Below, piece after piece: positions 1 to 5,044 of a DNA stretch of 16,362 nucleotides. The stretch lies in NCBI GenBank assembly GCA_934132925.1, contig CAKPAL010000015.1, forward strand, positions 1-16,362, given 5' to 3'. This DNA comes from an uncultured Bacilli bacterium. GTDB lineage: Bacteria > Bacillota_I > Bacilli_A > RF39 > UBA660. A model generated the notes under the pieces. That model saw only the letters and a list, made by a program, of their open reading frames with translations, did no database searches and was not told where the DNA came from. Each line of letters opens with the position of its first letter. Position 1 is the stretch's first letter. The position numbers and the translations under genes were made by a program.

Positions 1-12
1 TTGTATTTGCAT
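1..12 (-). CDS. Start of a minus-strand gene running off the left edge (4 codons visible)
   Basis: An ATG at position 12 reading leftward gives M-Q-I-Q before the window ends. It is preceded by a plausible ribosome binding site (GTGAGGT, about 7 nt spacing). An extended -10 (TGATACAAT, hexamer at 39-44) lies at promoter distance upstream. Nothing can be said about the product. Confidence 0.4.
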
Positions 13-97
13 CTTGTTACCTCACTTTTCTCTATTTCATTGTATCATATTTTAGGGATATTATAAAGGGTAAGATGGGTATTTTTTTATTTTTTGT

Positions 98-160
98 CAC
101 TTTAAGTCTTGGGTCTTAAAGTGCTATTTAAAGCCAATATTTTTTATTGTCTTTAAATAG
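98..160. other. Two abutting perfect hairpins upstream of the toxin-antitoxin repeats
   Basis: Positions 98-106 (CACTTTAAG) pair perfectly with 115-123 across an 8-nt loop. Immediately after, 124-133 (CTATTTAAAG) pairs perfectly with 151-160 across a 17-nt loop. Neither stem is followed by a convincing T-run on the plus strand; T-runs lie before and between them. They may be part of a terminator, an untranslated leader or a repeat-element end. No ORF with a ribosome binding site occurs between 13 and 210. Confidence 0.4.
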
Positions 161-213
161 GATACCAGCCGTATTTATTATATAGTAGTTGGAGGTATAT
201 ACTTTTTATTAGT

Positions 214-242
214 TTGACAAAAGTATGTATTTATGCTATTAT
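214..242 (+). promoter_or_regulatory. Promoter of antisense RNA, copy 1
   Basis: A consensus -35 TTGACA (214-219) and a -10 TATTAT (237-242) are separated by exactly 17 bp. The predicted start is near 249. No ORF with a ribosome binding site follows on this strand, so the product should be a non-coding RNA. Confidence 0.8.
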
Positions 243-266
243 TAGTATGTAAGCAAGGAAACTTGC

Positions 267-314
267 ATAAAATAAAAATAGGAAATACTTAACTTACGGT
301 GTTGAGTACTTACC
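267..314 (-). terminator. Terminator of toxin mRNA, copy 1
   Basis: Read on the minus strand, the hairpin at 281-314 is followed by TATTTTTATTTTATG. It would end the toxin mRNA about 240 nt after its start. The same DNA is the internal hairpin of the plus-strand RNA. Confidence 0.55.
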
Positions 315-330
315 TATATTATATGGTTTA

Positions 331-372
331 AGTACTTAATCTTTTATAGATTGAGTACTATTTCTTTATTAT
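331..372 (+). terminator. Terminator of antisense RNA, copy 1
   Basis: A 12-bp stem (331-342 with 348-359, one G-T pair, loop TTTAT) is followed by ATTTCTTTATTATT. The minus-strand side lacks a T-run, so it works for the plus strand only. It overlaps the toxin stop codon. Confidence 0.75.
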
Positions 373-447
373 TAGCGTCAATAAAGAGACTATTAATAAA
401 ATGATAATTAATATTAGAAAAGTGATTAATAAATCTTTTTTCTTCAT
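358..447 (-). CDS. Type I toxin-like 29-aa membrane peptide, copy 1
   Basis: The peptide begins MKKKDLLITFLIL, continues as one uninterrupted Leu/Ile/Val helix long enough to cross the membrane, and ends with two lysines. The start is set by a strong ribosome binding site (AAAGGAGG, 9 nt before ATG). Its promoter is at 512-541, giving a leader of about 58 nt. The leader opens with a hairpin (477-504). A second small stem (461-474) abuts the Shine-Dalgarno and could limit translation. A tiny hydrophobic peptide with charged ends, a structured leader and a convergent antisense RNA is the pattern of membrane-acting type I toxins (Fst, TxpA, BsrG, Ibs). I do not recognise the exact family, and toxicity is inferred. 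Confidence 0.75.
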   Translation of the reverse strand: MKKKDLLITFLILIIILLIVSLLTLIIKK

Positions 448-511
448 AATATCAAGCCTCCTTTCATTAGAAAGTTGGCAAGTACTCAAACAGTTAGTAT
501 TTCCTAATACA

Positions 512-541
512 ATTATAACATTTTTTATATGTTAAAAACAA
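512..541 (-). promoter_or_regulatory. Promoter of toxin mRNA, copy 1
   Basis: On the minus strand, -35 TTGTTT (536-541), an 18-bp spacer and a perfect -10 TATAAT (512-517) point to a start near 505, at the foot of the leader hairpin. The block is repeated at 889-918. Confidence 0.75.
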
Positions 542-587
542 GCGAACACCTTAATATTTATGGTAGTTTTTTAATTTTTTACTTTGA

Positions 588-616
588 TTGACAAAAGTAT
601 TTATTTATGCTATTAT
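588..616 (+). promoter_or_regulatory. Promoter of antisense RNA, copy 2
   Basis: TTGACA (588-593), a 17-bp spacer and TATTAT (611-616) give a predicted start near 623. It is nearly identical to the copy 1 promoter. Confidence 0.8.
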
Positions 617-640
617 TAGTATGTAAGCAAGAAGACTTGC

Positions 641-687
641 ATAAAATAAAAATAGGAAACATTCAATAGTCACAATTGAGTGTTGCC
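641..687 (-). terminator. Terminator of toxin mRNA, copy 2
   Basis: On the minus strand, the stem 655-666/676-687 is followed by TATTTTTATTTTATG, the same arrangement as copy 1. Confidence 0.55.
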
Positions 688-700
688 AATAATTTGGTTT

Positions 701-740
701 CGCCTGACTTAATGTCTTAAGTTAGGTGATTTTCTTTTTA
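701..740 (+). terminator. Terminator of antisense RNA, copy 2
   Basis: A 12-pair stem (CGCCTGACTTAA 701-712 with 717-728, two G-T pairs, loop TGTC) is followed by ATTTTCTTTTTAATT. The G-T pairs form in the plus-strand RNA. Confidence 0.75.
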
Positions 741-821
741 ATTAAATGTTTTAAATAACAATATAATCAAAAGGAAGATTGTTATAGTTTGAAAGAAAAT
801 TAAAAAATCTTTCTTGCTCAT
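738..821 (-). CDS. Type I toxin-like 27-aa membrane peptide, copy 2
   Basis: The peptide begins MSKKDFLIFFQT, continues with a short Ile/Leu/Phe-rich membrane helix and ends KTFN. It shares with the copy 1 peptide (358-447) the N-terminal pattern K-K-D-[LF]-L-I and the hydrophobic core, but little else. A strong GGGAGG lies 9 nt upstream of the ATG. The promoter is 889-918, and the leader opens with a hairpin (852-881). A small CTTC/GAAG stem just before the Shine-Dalgarno mirrors copy 1. The role as a type I toxin rests on size, composition and the convergent RNA at 623-740, not on a recognised family. Confidence 0.72.
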   Translation of the reverse strand: MSKKDFLIFFQTITIFLLIILLFKTFN

Positions 822-888
822 AATATCGCCTCCCTTCCTTAATAGAAGTTCGACAAGCACCCAACTTATTTGAATATCTCCTAATACA

Positions 889-918
889 ATTATAACATTT
901 TTTATATATTAAAAACAA
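889..918 (-). promoter_or_regulatory. Promoter of toxin mRNA, copy 2
   Basis: On the minus strand, TTGTTT (913-918), an 18-bp spacer and TATAAT (889-894) match copy 1 at every consensus position. Confidence 0.75.
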
Positions 919-972
919 GCGAACACCTTAATATTTATGGTGTTTTCTTTAATATTTAATATTTATTATAAC

Positions 973-1051
973 TTTACAAATAATGTAAATAATTCATAGA
1001 CTTCTACTGAAGGCTATGAATTACTATAGAAAGACCTTAGGCTTTCTATAG
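973..1051. repeat. Array of three consecutive hairpins
   Basis: There are three back-to-back inverted repeats. The first is 973-978/984-989. The second is 991-999/1014-1022, with an inner TTC/GAA pair and a symmetric 2x2 internal loop. The third is 1024-1033/1042-1051, with an inner CC/GG. The longer two have perfect 9- and 10-bp outer stems. They lie between the toxin-antitoxin repeats and the terminator of the lysis genes. They resemble REP/BIME-like palindromes or a structured RNA, but no coding or T-run context explains them. Confidence 0.5.
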
Positions 1052-1076
1052 CAGTGAACAACGAAGTGTGAACTCT

Positions 1077-1104
1077 AAAAAAGAAGGATTTATTTCCTTC
1101 TTTT
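1077..1104 (-). terminator. Terminator of the holin-amidase operon
   Basis: A perfect 10-bp stem (1079-1088 with 1095-1104, loop 1089-1094) overlaps the last codons and the stop of the amidase. On the minus strand it runs into T residues. Confidence 0.75.
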
Positions 1105-2031
1105 AAATATTTTTACTAGTAATTTTATTATTTTATCTATAAACCATAACAATGGATTTTGTCTTTCTAATTCTTTATCTAAGTCATTATCATTTGTATC
1201 TTTGTTATCTTGATTATTATTATTTTCTTTATTATTATCTTCTTTTTCTGGCTCTTTAGTTGTCTCTTTATTATCTTCAACTGGAGTAGTATTTTCTTCT
1301 TTTTTTGGTTCTTCTACTGATGGTTTTACTGTTGTAAACTTACTATAGTTATTAGTCCATGCTGCATCATAATATGTATTTTCTGTTCCTAGTGCCATAT
1401 ATAATCCTTTATTATAGTGGTATTTTTTTACTATTGACTCAGTATTTTTAGTTAGTAACATTTGCCCTCCGCCATATCCTGCTGTTTCGGTTAGATAGAT
1501 ATCTTCAGTATTGTATATTTTTGTTCCTACAATAAAAGGTCTGGCTCTAGTTTCTGATAGTTTTTCGTTTATCATATTTATAAATCTATCCCAACCCATA
1601 TCTAGTGTTCTATGAGGACAATATTTATTAGTGTAATCTTGGTGTTTTGTTACTTTATCAATATCCCAATTATATCTATTTAATATATCTACGATTAGGT
1701 CAACTGCATTCTGCTCTGCCTTAATGAATCGGTCTCCTCCTGATAGTGAATAACATATTTCGATGGCTATTCCTTCTCTATTTCCTTTACCATTTCCGTC
1801 ACTGGCATGCCAACCATTTCTATTTTCAGACAAACCTTGAACTATTTCTTTATCATCTACAGCATAATGAAATGATGTTTCGTAGTTATTATTTGTCATA
1901 TAACTTATTTCATTTCGAGCAGTAGCGTCGTTAGCGGTATTATGAACTACTATTCTAGTAGGAGTCATTTCATAAGGGCATTTTAGATAGTATCTACTCT
2001 CCGGTACTATCTTCTTTACTATGTTTACCAT
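1090..2031 (-). CDS. Phage-type N-acetylmuramoyl-L-alanine amidase (endolysin)
   Basis: A 313-aa Amidase_2/PGRP-family enzyme that would cut the bond between muramic acid and L-Ala in peptidoglycan. Visible zinc ligands are H30 (IVVHNTA), H130 and C138 (the latter in NKYCPHR), with Y56 (FHYAVDD) and E91 nearby. The catalytic domain spans about 20-155. Residues 165-235 look like a small, aromatic and glycine-rich wall-binding region. Residues 236-290 are an Asn/Glu/Lys low-complexity linker. The last 20 residues form a cationic amphipathic helix ending KIFKRRK. There is no signal peptide, so release would depend on the overlapping upstream holin-like gene (38 bp overlap). The start is fixed by AAAGGAGG. 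It is probably of prophage origin; a domesticated lysin is the alternative. Confidence 0.88.
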   Translation of the reverse strand: MVNIVKKIVPESRYYLKCPYEMTPTRIVVHNTANDATARNEISYMTNNNYETSFHYAVDDKEIVQGLSENRNGWHASDGNGKGNREGIAIEICYSLSGGDRFIKAEQNAVDLIVDILNRYNWDIDKVTKHQDYTNKYCPHRTLDMGWDRFINMINEKLSETRARPFIVGTKIYNTEDIYLTETAGYGGGQMLLTKNTESIVKKYHYNKGLYMALGTENTYYDAAWTNNYSKFTTVKPSVEEPKKEENTTPVEDNKETTKEPEKEDNNKENNNNQDNKDTNDNDLDKELERQNPLLWFIDKIIKLLVKIFKRRK

Positions 2032-2299
2032 TATCTCCCTCCTTTATTAATTTTTCTATATTATGAATAAGATTATATCCTGTTTCGGCGAATAGTCCAC
2101 TTAAGGTTATGGCTAAATTGAAGTCTTTGGTTATTATAAAATAGAATATTGATACTGATAGTCCAATTACTATGTTTTGTATTATTATTAGATTGTTATT
2201 TACATAAGGGCATCTTTTAGAAATAAAACCAAGTATCCATGTTAATGTCATAGTAAGTAGGGTTATTACTAGTTCGGTATTTTGATTTATGAATTCCAT
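1994..2299 (-). CDS. Holin-like small membrane protein
   Basis: A 101-aa protein from the ATG at 2299; a GTG three codons upstream lies inside the Shine-Dalgarno AGAGGTG and is less likely. It has three hydrophobic segments (about residues 10-30, 38-58 and 63-80), and an acidic and basic charged tail (HSKEDSTGE). Size, topology and overlap with a phage-type amidase match phage holins, which open the inner membrane so the endolysin can reach the wall. I cannot assign the exact holin family. It is translationally coupled to the amidase at 1090-2031 and transcribed from a promoter at 2328-2356. Confidence 0.75.
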   Translation of the reverse strand: MEFINQNTELVITLLTMTLTWILGFISKRCPYVNNNLIIIQNIVIGLSVSIFYFIITKDFNLAITLSGLFAETGYNLIHNIEKLIKEGDNGKHSKEDSTGE

Positions 2300-2327
2300 G
2301 TTTTTCACCTCTATTCATAATCACTTT

Positions 2328-2356
2328 ATTTTATGTGAAATTATTTTTTATTGTAA
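2328..2356 (-). promoter_or_regulatory. Promoter of the holin-amidase operon
   Basis: On the minus strand, -35 TTACAA (2351-2356), a 17-bp spacer and -10 TAAAAT (2328-2333) lie between the tsaD terminator and the holin ribosome binding site. Confidence 0.55.
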
Positions 2357-2377
2357 TAGAGATTGTCCTTAGAAATT

Positions 2378-2402
2378 AAAAAAAGATTATATTTCTATAA
2401 TC
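2378..2402 (-). terminator. Terminator of the tsaEB-rimI-tsaD operon
   Basis: A perfect GATTATA-GAAA-TATAATC hairpin is followed by seven T residues on the minus strand. It starts right after the tsaD stop codon. Confidence 0.88.
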
Positions 2403-2403
2403 C

Positions 2404-3420
2404 TTATTTCCACTCTTTATATATGGTGTCTGTTGCCATAGCATTTAATGTTAGATCAGCAAAGATATTTTTTTGATAGGCAAAGTATGCAGCAGCGGCG
2501 ATCATGGTAGCGTTATCTGTACAATATTTTAGTTCAGGGAAAGATATGTGAATGTTTTCTTTTTGACATTCTTCGGTTAATTTTTCTCTTAAACCAGCGT
2601 TTGCTGACACACCACCCGCTACTACAAGATTTGATACTTTATATTCTTTTATAGCTTTCATTGTTTTCTTTGTTATTATTCCTACGACTCTATTTTGGAA
2701 CGTTGTACATAAATCTTCTTTGTTTATGGTGTTTCCTCTTTGTTCTTCGTTATGTACAAGATTTATGACAGCGGATTTGATACCACTAAAACTAAAGTTA
2801 TAGGTACTATCGTCTAGAGGATATGGTAAGTTATAGGTATCTTTTCCTAGATGGGCTAGTTTATCTACTTTTGGTCCTCCGGGATATTCTAGGCCTAATA
2901 CTTTGGCTACTTTATCGTAACATTCTCCGACGGCATCATCTAGAGTACCTCCTATTTTGGTAAAGGAATAATCTTCTTTCATATAGATTAGTTCGGTATG
3001 GCCTCCACTTACTACTAAGGCTATTAGAGGGAATGTTAATCTTTCTTTTAGGTTATTGGCATAGATATGTCCTATAATATGATGAACTGGTATTAATGGC
3101 TTTCCTGTTACTAAAGAGATTGTTTTAGCGGCTTGTACTCCTATTAAAAGACTACCTATTAGTCCTGGTCCATATGTTACTCCGATAGCGGTTATGTCTT
3201 CTAGTTTCATATTTGCTTTAGATAGAAGTTCTTCTAAAACAATTGTTATGTTTTCGATATGATTACGGCTAGCTATTTCAGGGACTACTCCTCCATAATT
3301 TTTATGAATATCTATTTGACTTAGTACAATGGTTGCTATTTCTTCACTACCATTTTTAACAATACTCATACTTGTTTCATCACAACTTGATTCTATTCCT
3401 AATATATATACATCTTTCAT
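2404..3420 (-). CDS. tsaD: tRNA N6-adenosine threonylcarbamoyltransferase TsaD
   Basis: A 338-aa protein of normal length for the Kae1/Qri7/TsaD family. With TsaB and TsaE it transfers the threonylcarbamoyl group from TC-AMP to A37 of ANN-decoding tRNAs in the cytoplasm. Family motifs are all present: GIESSCDET at the N-terminus, VPEIASRNH, the metal-binding H114-x3-H118 (PVHHIIGH), GGTLDDAVGE, NFSFSGIKSA, GGVSANAGLR and CTDNATM with metal ligand D302. It is the last gene of the t6A operon, adjacent to the rimI stop with no spacer. Its ribosome binding site (AGGTG) lies inside rimI. The partner that makes TC-AMP (TsaC/Sua5) is not in this window. Confidence 0.97.
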   Translation of the reverse strand: MKDVYILGIESSCDETSMSIVKNGSEEIATIVLSQIDIHKNYGGVVPEIASRNHIENITIVLEELLSKANMKLEDITAIGVTYGPGLIGSLLIGVQAAKTISLVTGKPLIPVHHIIGHIYANNLKERLTFPLIALVVSGGHTELIYMKEDYSFTKIGGTLDDAVGECYDKVAKVLGLEYPGGPKVDKLAHLGKDTYNLPYPLDDSTYNFSFSGIKSAVINLVHNEEQRGNTINKEDLCTTFQNRVVGIITKKTMKAIKEYKVSNLVVAGGVSANAGLREKLTEECQKENIHISFPELKYCTDNATMIAAAAYFAYQKNIFADLTLNAMATDTIYKEWK

Positions 3421-3774
3421 TTACATCACCTGTTTTTCCATTAGTATAGCATCTTCATCTCCATAATAGAACTTTCTTAAGGCTACTTCTCTAAAGCCAA
3501 ACTTTTTATAGAGATTTCTGGCTATTTCATTGCTTACTCTTACTTCTAAAGTTATATTTACGACATGTTCTTCGATAGCTATACTTATTAATCTACTCAT
3601 TAATTTGTTTCCTATTTTTTGACCACGATACTCTGGTTCAACAAGAATATTATCTATTTCCATACGGTCATAAATAAGAGAATATTTTAGATATCCTAAT
3701 ATTTTATCTTCTTCAATATATTCTATATATTTTACATAAGGACTTGGGTCATCTTTTATTACTTCTCTTAACAT
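3421..3774 (-). CDS. rimI: GNAT acetyltransferase, RimI-like (short)
   Basis: A 117-aa GCN5-related N-acetyltransferase. RimI acetylates the N-terminal alanine of ribosomal protein S18, and rimI is commonly found between tsaB and tsaD. Motif A is visible (VEPEYRGQKIGNKLM), followed by the typical strand-helix region (LEVRVSNEIARNLYKKFGF) and a C-terminal Y-Y-G motif. It is shorter than the usual ~150 residues and lacks the N-terminal helices. In the acetyl-CoA loop, the first glycine of R-x-x-G-x-G is Lys. It overlaps the tsaB stop by 7 bp and has GGAG as ribosome binding site. Family membership is secure; the S18 substrate is inferred from context. Confidence 0.85.
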   Translation of the reverse strand: MLREVIKDDPSPYVKYIEYIEEDKILGYLKYSLIYDRMEIDNILVEPEYRGQKIGNKLMSRLISIAIEEHVVNITLEVRVSNEIARNLYKKFGFREVALRKFYYGDEDAILMEKQVM

Positions 3775-4352
3775 TTTTTCTCCATCGCTTCAGGTAGTTT
3801 TAGATAGATGGGATTTACACCATGTGGATTTTCACTTTCTAGATTCTTTGTATATGATATAATGTCCTCGATAACATATGGGGTTGTTTGGTCTATGACT
3901 ACTGGGGAATATTTTTCTTTTAGTTCTTCTACTTCTTCACTAGAGACAAACTTCTCTTCTATAGTATTATATTCTTTATCATATACGCCAACATAATAAT
4001 TGTTGTGTTTGGCATCTATTGTTGTTAGTAAATAATTTCCAGTATGACCTAGGACTCTTGCTTTTAAAGATGTTATGGTTACAATTCTTATTTTTTCAAT
4101 ATAAGCAAACATCTTGGCTATTGTTACTCCGATTCGGATACCAGTAAATGATCCTGGTCCATTTACGACGATTATTTCATCAACATTATCTGGGGATAAG
4201 TTATTATTTTTTAGAATATCACTTATATACTGAGTTACATATATGGAATGTTTTCCTGGTATGTATTCATGTATTTGAGATAATTCTTTTCCTTCTTTTA
4301 CTAAGGCAATAGATACATCTTCGAGTGATGTATCTATAAATAAACTTATCAT
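3768..4352 (-). CDS. tsaB: tRNA threonylcarbamoyladenosine biosynthesis protein TsaB
   Basis: A 194-aa inactive paralogue of TsaD (ASKHA fold) that serves as the dimerisation platform of the TsaBDE complex. It shows the N-terminal FIDTS strand, the HS-x-Y region and the hallmark NGPGSFTGIRIG at about residues 64-75. It then has the TSL segment near 98, and a variable C-terminal half somewhat shorter than in E. coli (231 aa). The start overlaps the tsaE stop by 4 bp (ATGA), indicating translational coupling. Its end overlaps rimI by 7 bp. Confidence 0.95.
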   Translation of the reverse strand: MISLFIDTSLEDVSIALVKEGKELSQIHEYIPGKHSIYVTQYISDILKNNNLSPDNVDEIIVVNGPGSFTGIRIGVTIAKMFAYIEKIRIVTITSLKARVLGHTGNYLLTTIDAKHNNYYVGVYDKEYNTIEEKFVSSEEVEELKEKYSPVVIDQTTPYVIEDIISYTKNLESENPHGVNPIYLKLPEAMEKKC

Positions 4353-4798
4353 ATTATGGCCTCACATATATTTACATATTTTTCCCCATGTGGTTTTAAT
4401 ATTAATATTCTTGTATTATCATCTGCTATTTTGATTTTAATATCTAATCTTTCTTCTGGTAAGATATCTTTTATCATATCAGCCCATTCTATTATGGTTA
4501 CTCCACCTTTATCAAAGTATTCTTCTATTCCTATATCTTCATGTGAATCTTCTAATCTATATACATCCATATGATATAATGGTAATTCTCCGACATACTC
4601 TTTTATTATTGTAAATGTTGGAGATGTTATCTCATCTATTCCCATAGCATGAGCAAATCCTTTAGTAAACATTGTTTTTCCACTACCTAAATCGCCATTT
4701 AAACATATTACCATGTTAGGAAACTTTTCTGATTCTATGTTTTGTGCTATTGCTATTGTTTCATTATCACTATGTGATGTTATTTTGTATTCTTCCAT
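4349..4798 (-). CDS. tsaE: tRNA threonylcarbamoyladenosine biosynthesis ATPase TsaE
   Basis: A 149-aa P-loop ATPase that drives turnover of the TsaBDE t6A synthase. Walker A is GDLGSGKT (about 35-42), followed by SPTFTIIKEY, the switch region YHMDVYRLED, and a Walker B-like VTIIEWAD. Length is typical. It is the first gene of the tsaE-tsaB-rimI-tsaD operon, with promoter at 4828-4857. The ribosome binding site AAAGGTGAAG precedes the ATG. Confidence 0.96.
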   Translation of the reverse strand: MEEYKITSHSDNETIAIAQNIESEKFPNMVICLNGDLGSGKTMFTKGFAHAMGIDEITSPTFTIIKEYVGELPLYHMDVYRLEDSHEDIGIEEYFDKGGVTIIEWADMIKDILPEERLDIKIKIADDNTRILILKPHGEKYVNICEAII

Positions 4799-4827
4799 CT
4801 TTCTTCACCTTTCTTTTTGTCATATTT

Positions 4828-4857
4828 ATTATAACAAATATTACATACAAAATACAA
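4828..4857 (-). promoter_or_regulatory. Promoter of the t6A operon
   Basis: On the minus strand, a perfect extended -10 (TGTTATAAT, hexamer 4828-4833) and -35 TTGTAT (4852-4857) have an 18-bp spacer. The start would be near 4821, about 22 nt before the tsaE ATG. Confidence 0.75.
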
Positions 4858-4911
4858 TAGTTTTATATTTTTTTTACATTATTATTTTATTTTTAATCAT
4901 ATCTATTATAT

Positions 4912-5012
4912 AGAAGCAAGGAATATATACTTAAATATTGTTTGTTAGGGAGACAAATATTTTTGGCTCACTAACACCACGGAAAACTTAAATTTATTTA
5001 AGATTGAAGTGG
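4912..5012. ncRNA. Unassigned RNA-like folded region between htrA and tsaE
   Basis: This stretch is more GC-rich than its surroundings. A hairpin spans 4943-4976: TGTTAG pairs with CTAACA, then GAG with CTC, then CAAA with TTTG. The helices are separated by 1x1 G-A and A-G mismatches, with loop TATT. Next, CCAC (4977-4980) pairs with GTGG (5009-5012) and encloses a CTTAAA/TTTAAG hairpin. It lies outside the predicted htrA and tsaE transcripts. No good promoter is seen on either strand, so strand and function are open. It does not match tmRNA, SRP RNA, RNase P or a riboswitch that I can recognise. Confidence 0.35.
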
Positions 5013-5044
5013 AAAAAAATAACCTAGAATTAATCTAGATTATT
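5013..5044 (-). terminator. Terminator after htrA
   Basis: An 11-pair stem (5018-5028 with 5034-5044, one G-T pair, 5-nt loop) starts at the htrA stop codon. On the minus strand it continues into TTTTTTT. Confidence 0.82.

Larger units (their letters stand above)
249..372 (+). ncRNA. Putative antitoxin RNA of type I pair, copy 1
   Basis: A plus-strand RNA of about 120 nt is bounded by a 17-bp-spaced promoter and an intrinsic terminator. It begins with a GCAAG-GAAA-CTTGC hairpin (253-266, GNRA-type tetraloop). A larger hairpin follows at 281-314, with a stem of about 13 pairs, one mismatch and a 7-nt loop. The terminator stem is 331-359. Its 3' part overlaps the stop codon of the minus-strand peptide at 358-447, and its whole length would be complementary to the 3' end of that mRNA. 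This convergent, 3'-overlapping arrangement is known from txpA/RatA and bsrG/SR4 in Bacillus. Function is inferred from architecture only. Confidence 0.65.
214..563. repeat. Type I toxin-antitoxin-like unit, copy 1
   Basis: First of two tandem units of about 350 bp; the second is 588-940. The two share near-identical edges. On the left is the plus-strand promoter and first 60 nt (TTGACAAAAGTA, then ATGTAAGCAAG). On the right is the minus-strand promoter block (AACAAGCGAACACC and flanks). The interiors, which carry the toxin codons and hairpin stems, have diverged while keeping the same architecture. Confidence 0.8.
623..740 (+). ncRNA. Putative antitoxin RNA of type I pair, copy 2
   Basis: This is the counterpart of the RNA at 249-372. 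It has a 5' GCAAG/CTTGC hairpin (627-640). A long hairpin follows at 655-687, with a 12-pair stem, one A-G mismatch, one T-G pair and a 9-nt loop. It ends at a terminator at 701-728. It converges on the toxin ORF at 738-821 and ends at its stop codon. The stem sequence differs from copy 1 but remains paired, which suggests selection on the fold. The antitoxin role is inferred. Confidence 0.65.
588..940. repeat. Type I toxin-antitoxin-like unit, copy 2
   Basis: Second tandem copy of the unit at 214-563. It has the same promoter, hairpin, toxin and terminator order. Promoter edges are nearly identical, while the toxin body and stem sequences have diverged. Confidence 0.8.

Noticed and set aside
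180..210. GGAGG at about 191-195 as a ribosome binding site
   Set aside because: No start codon follows at usable distance; the downstream sequence is the promoter of the antisense RNA.
4713..4913. Plus-strand ORF over the tsaE start region
   Set aside because: It is antisense to tsaE and its promoter, with no ribosome binding site; the frame is open only because of base composition.
4912..5012. 6S RNA, tmRNA or riboswitch assignment
   Set aside because: Too short for 6S or tmRNA, and none of the conserved motifs of riboswitch classes I know are visible.
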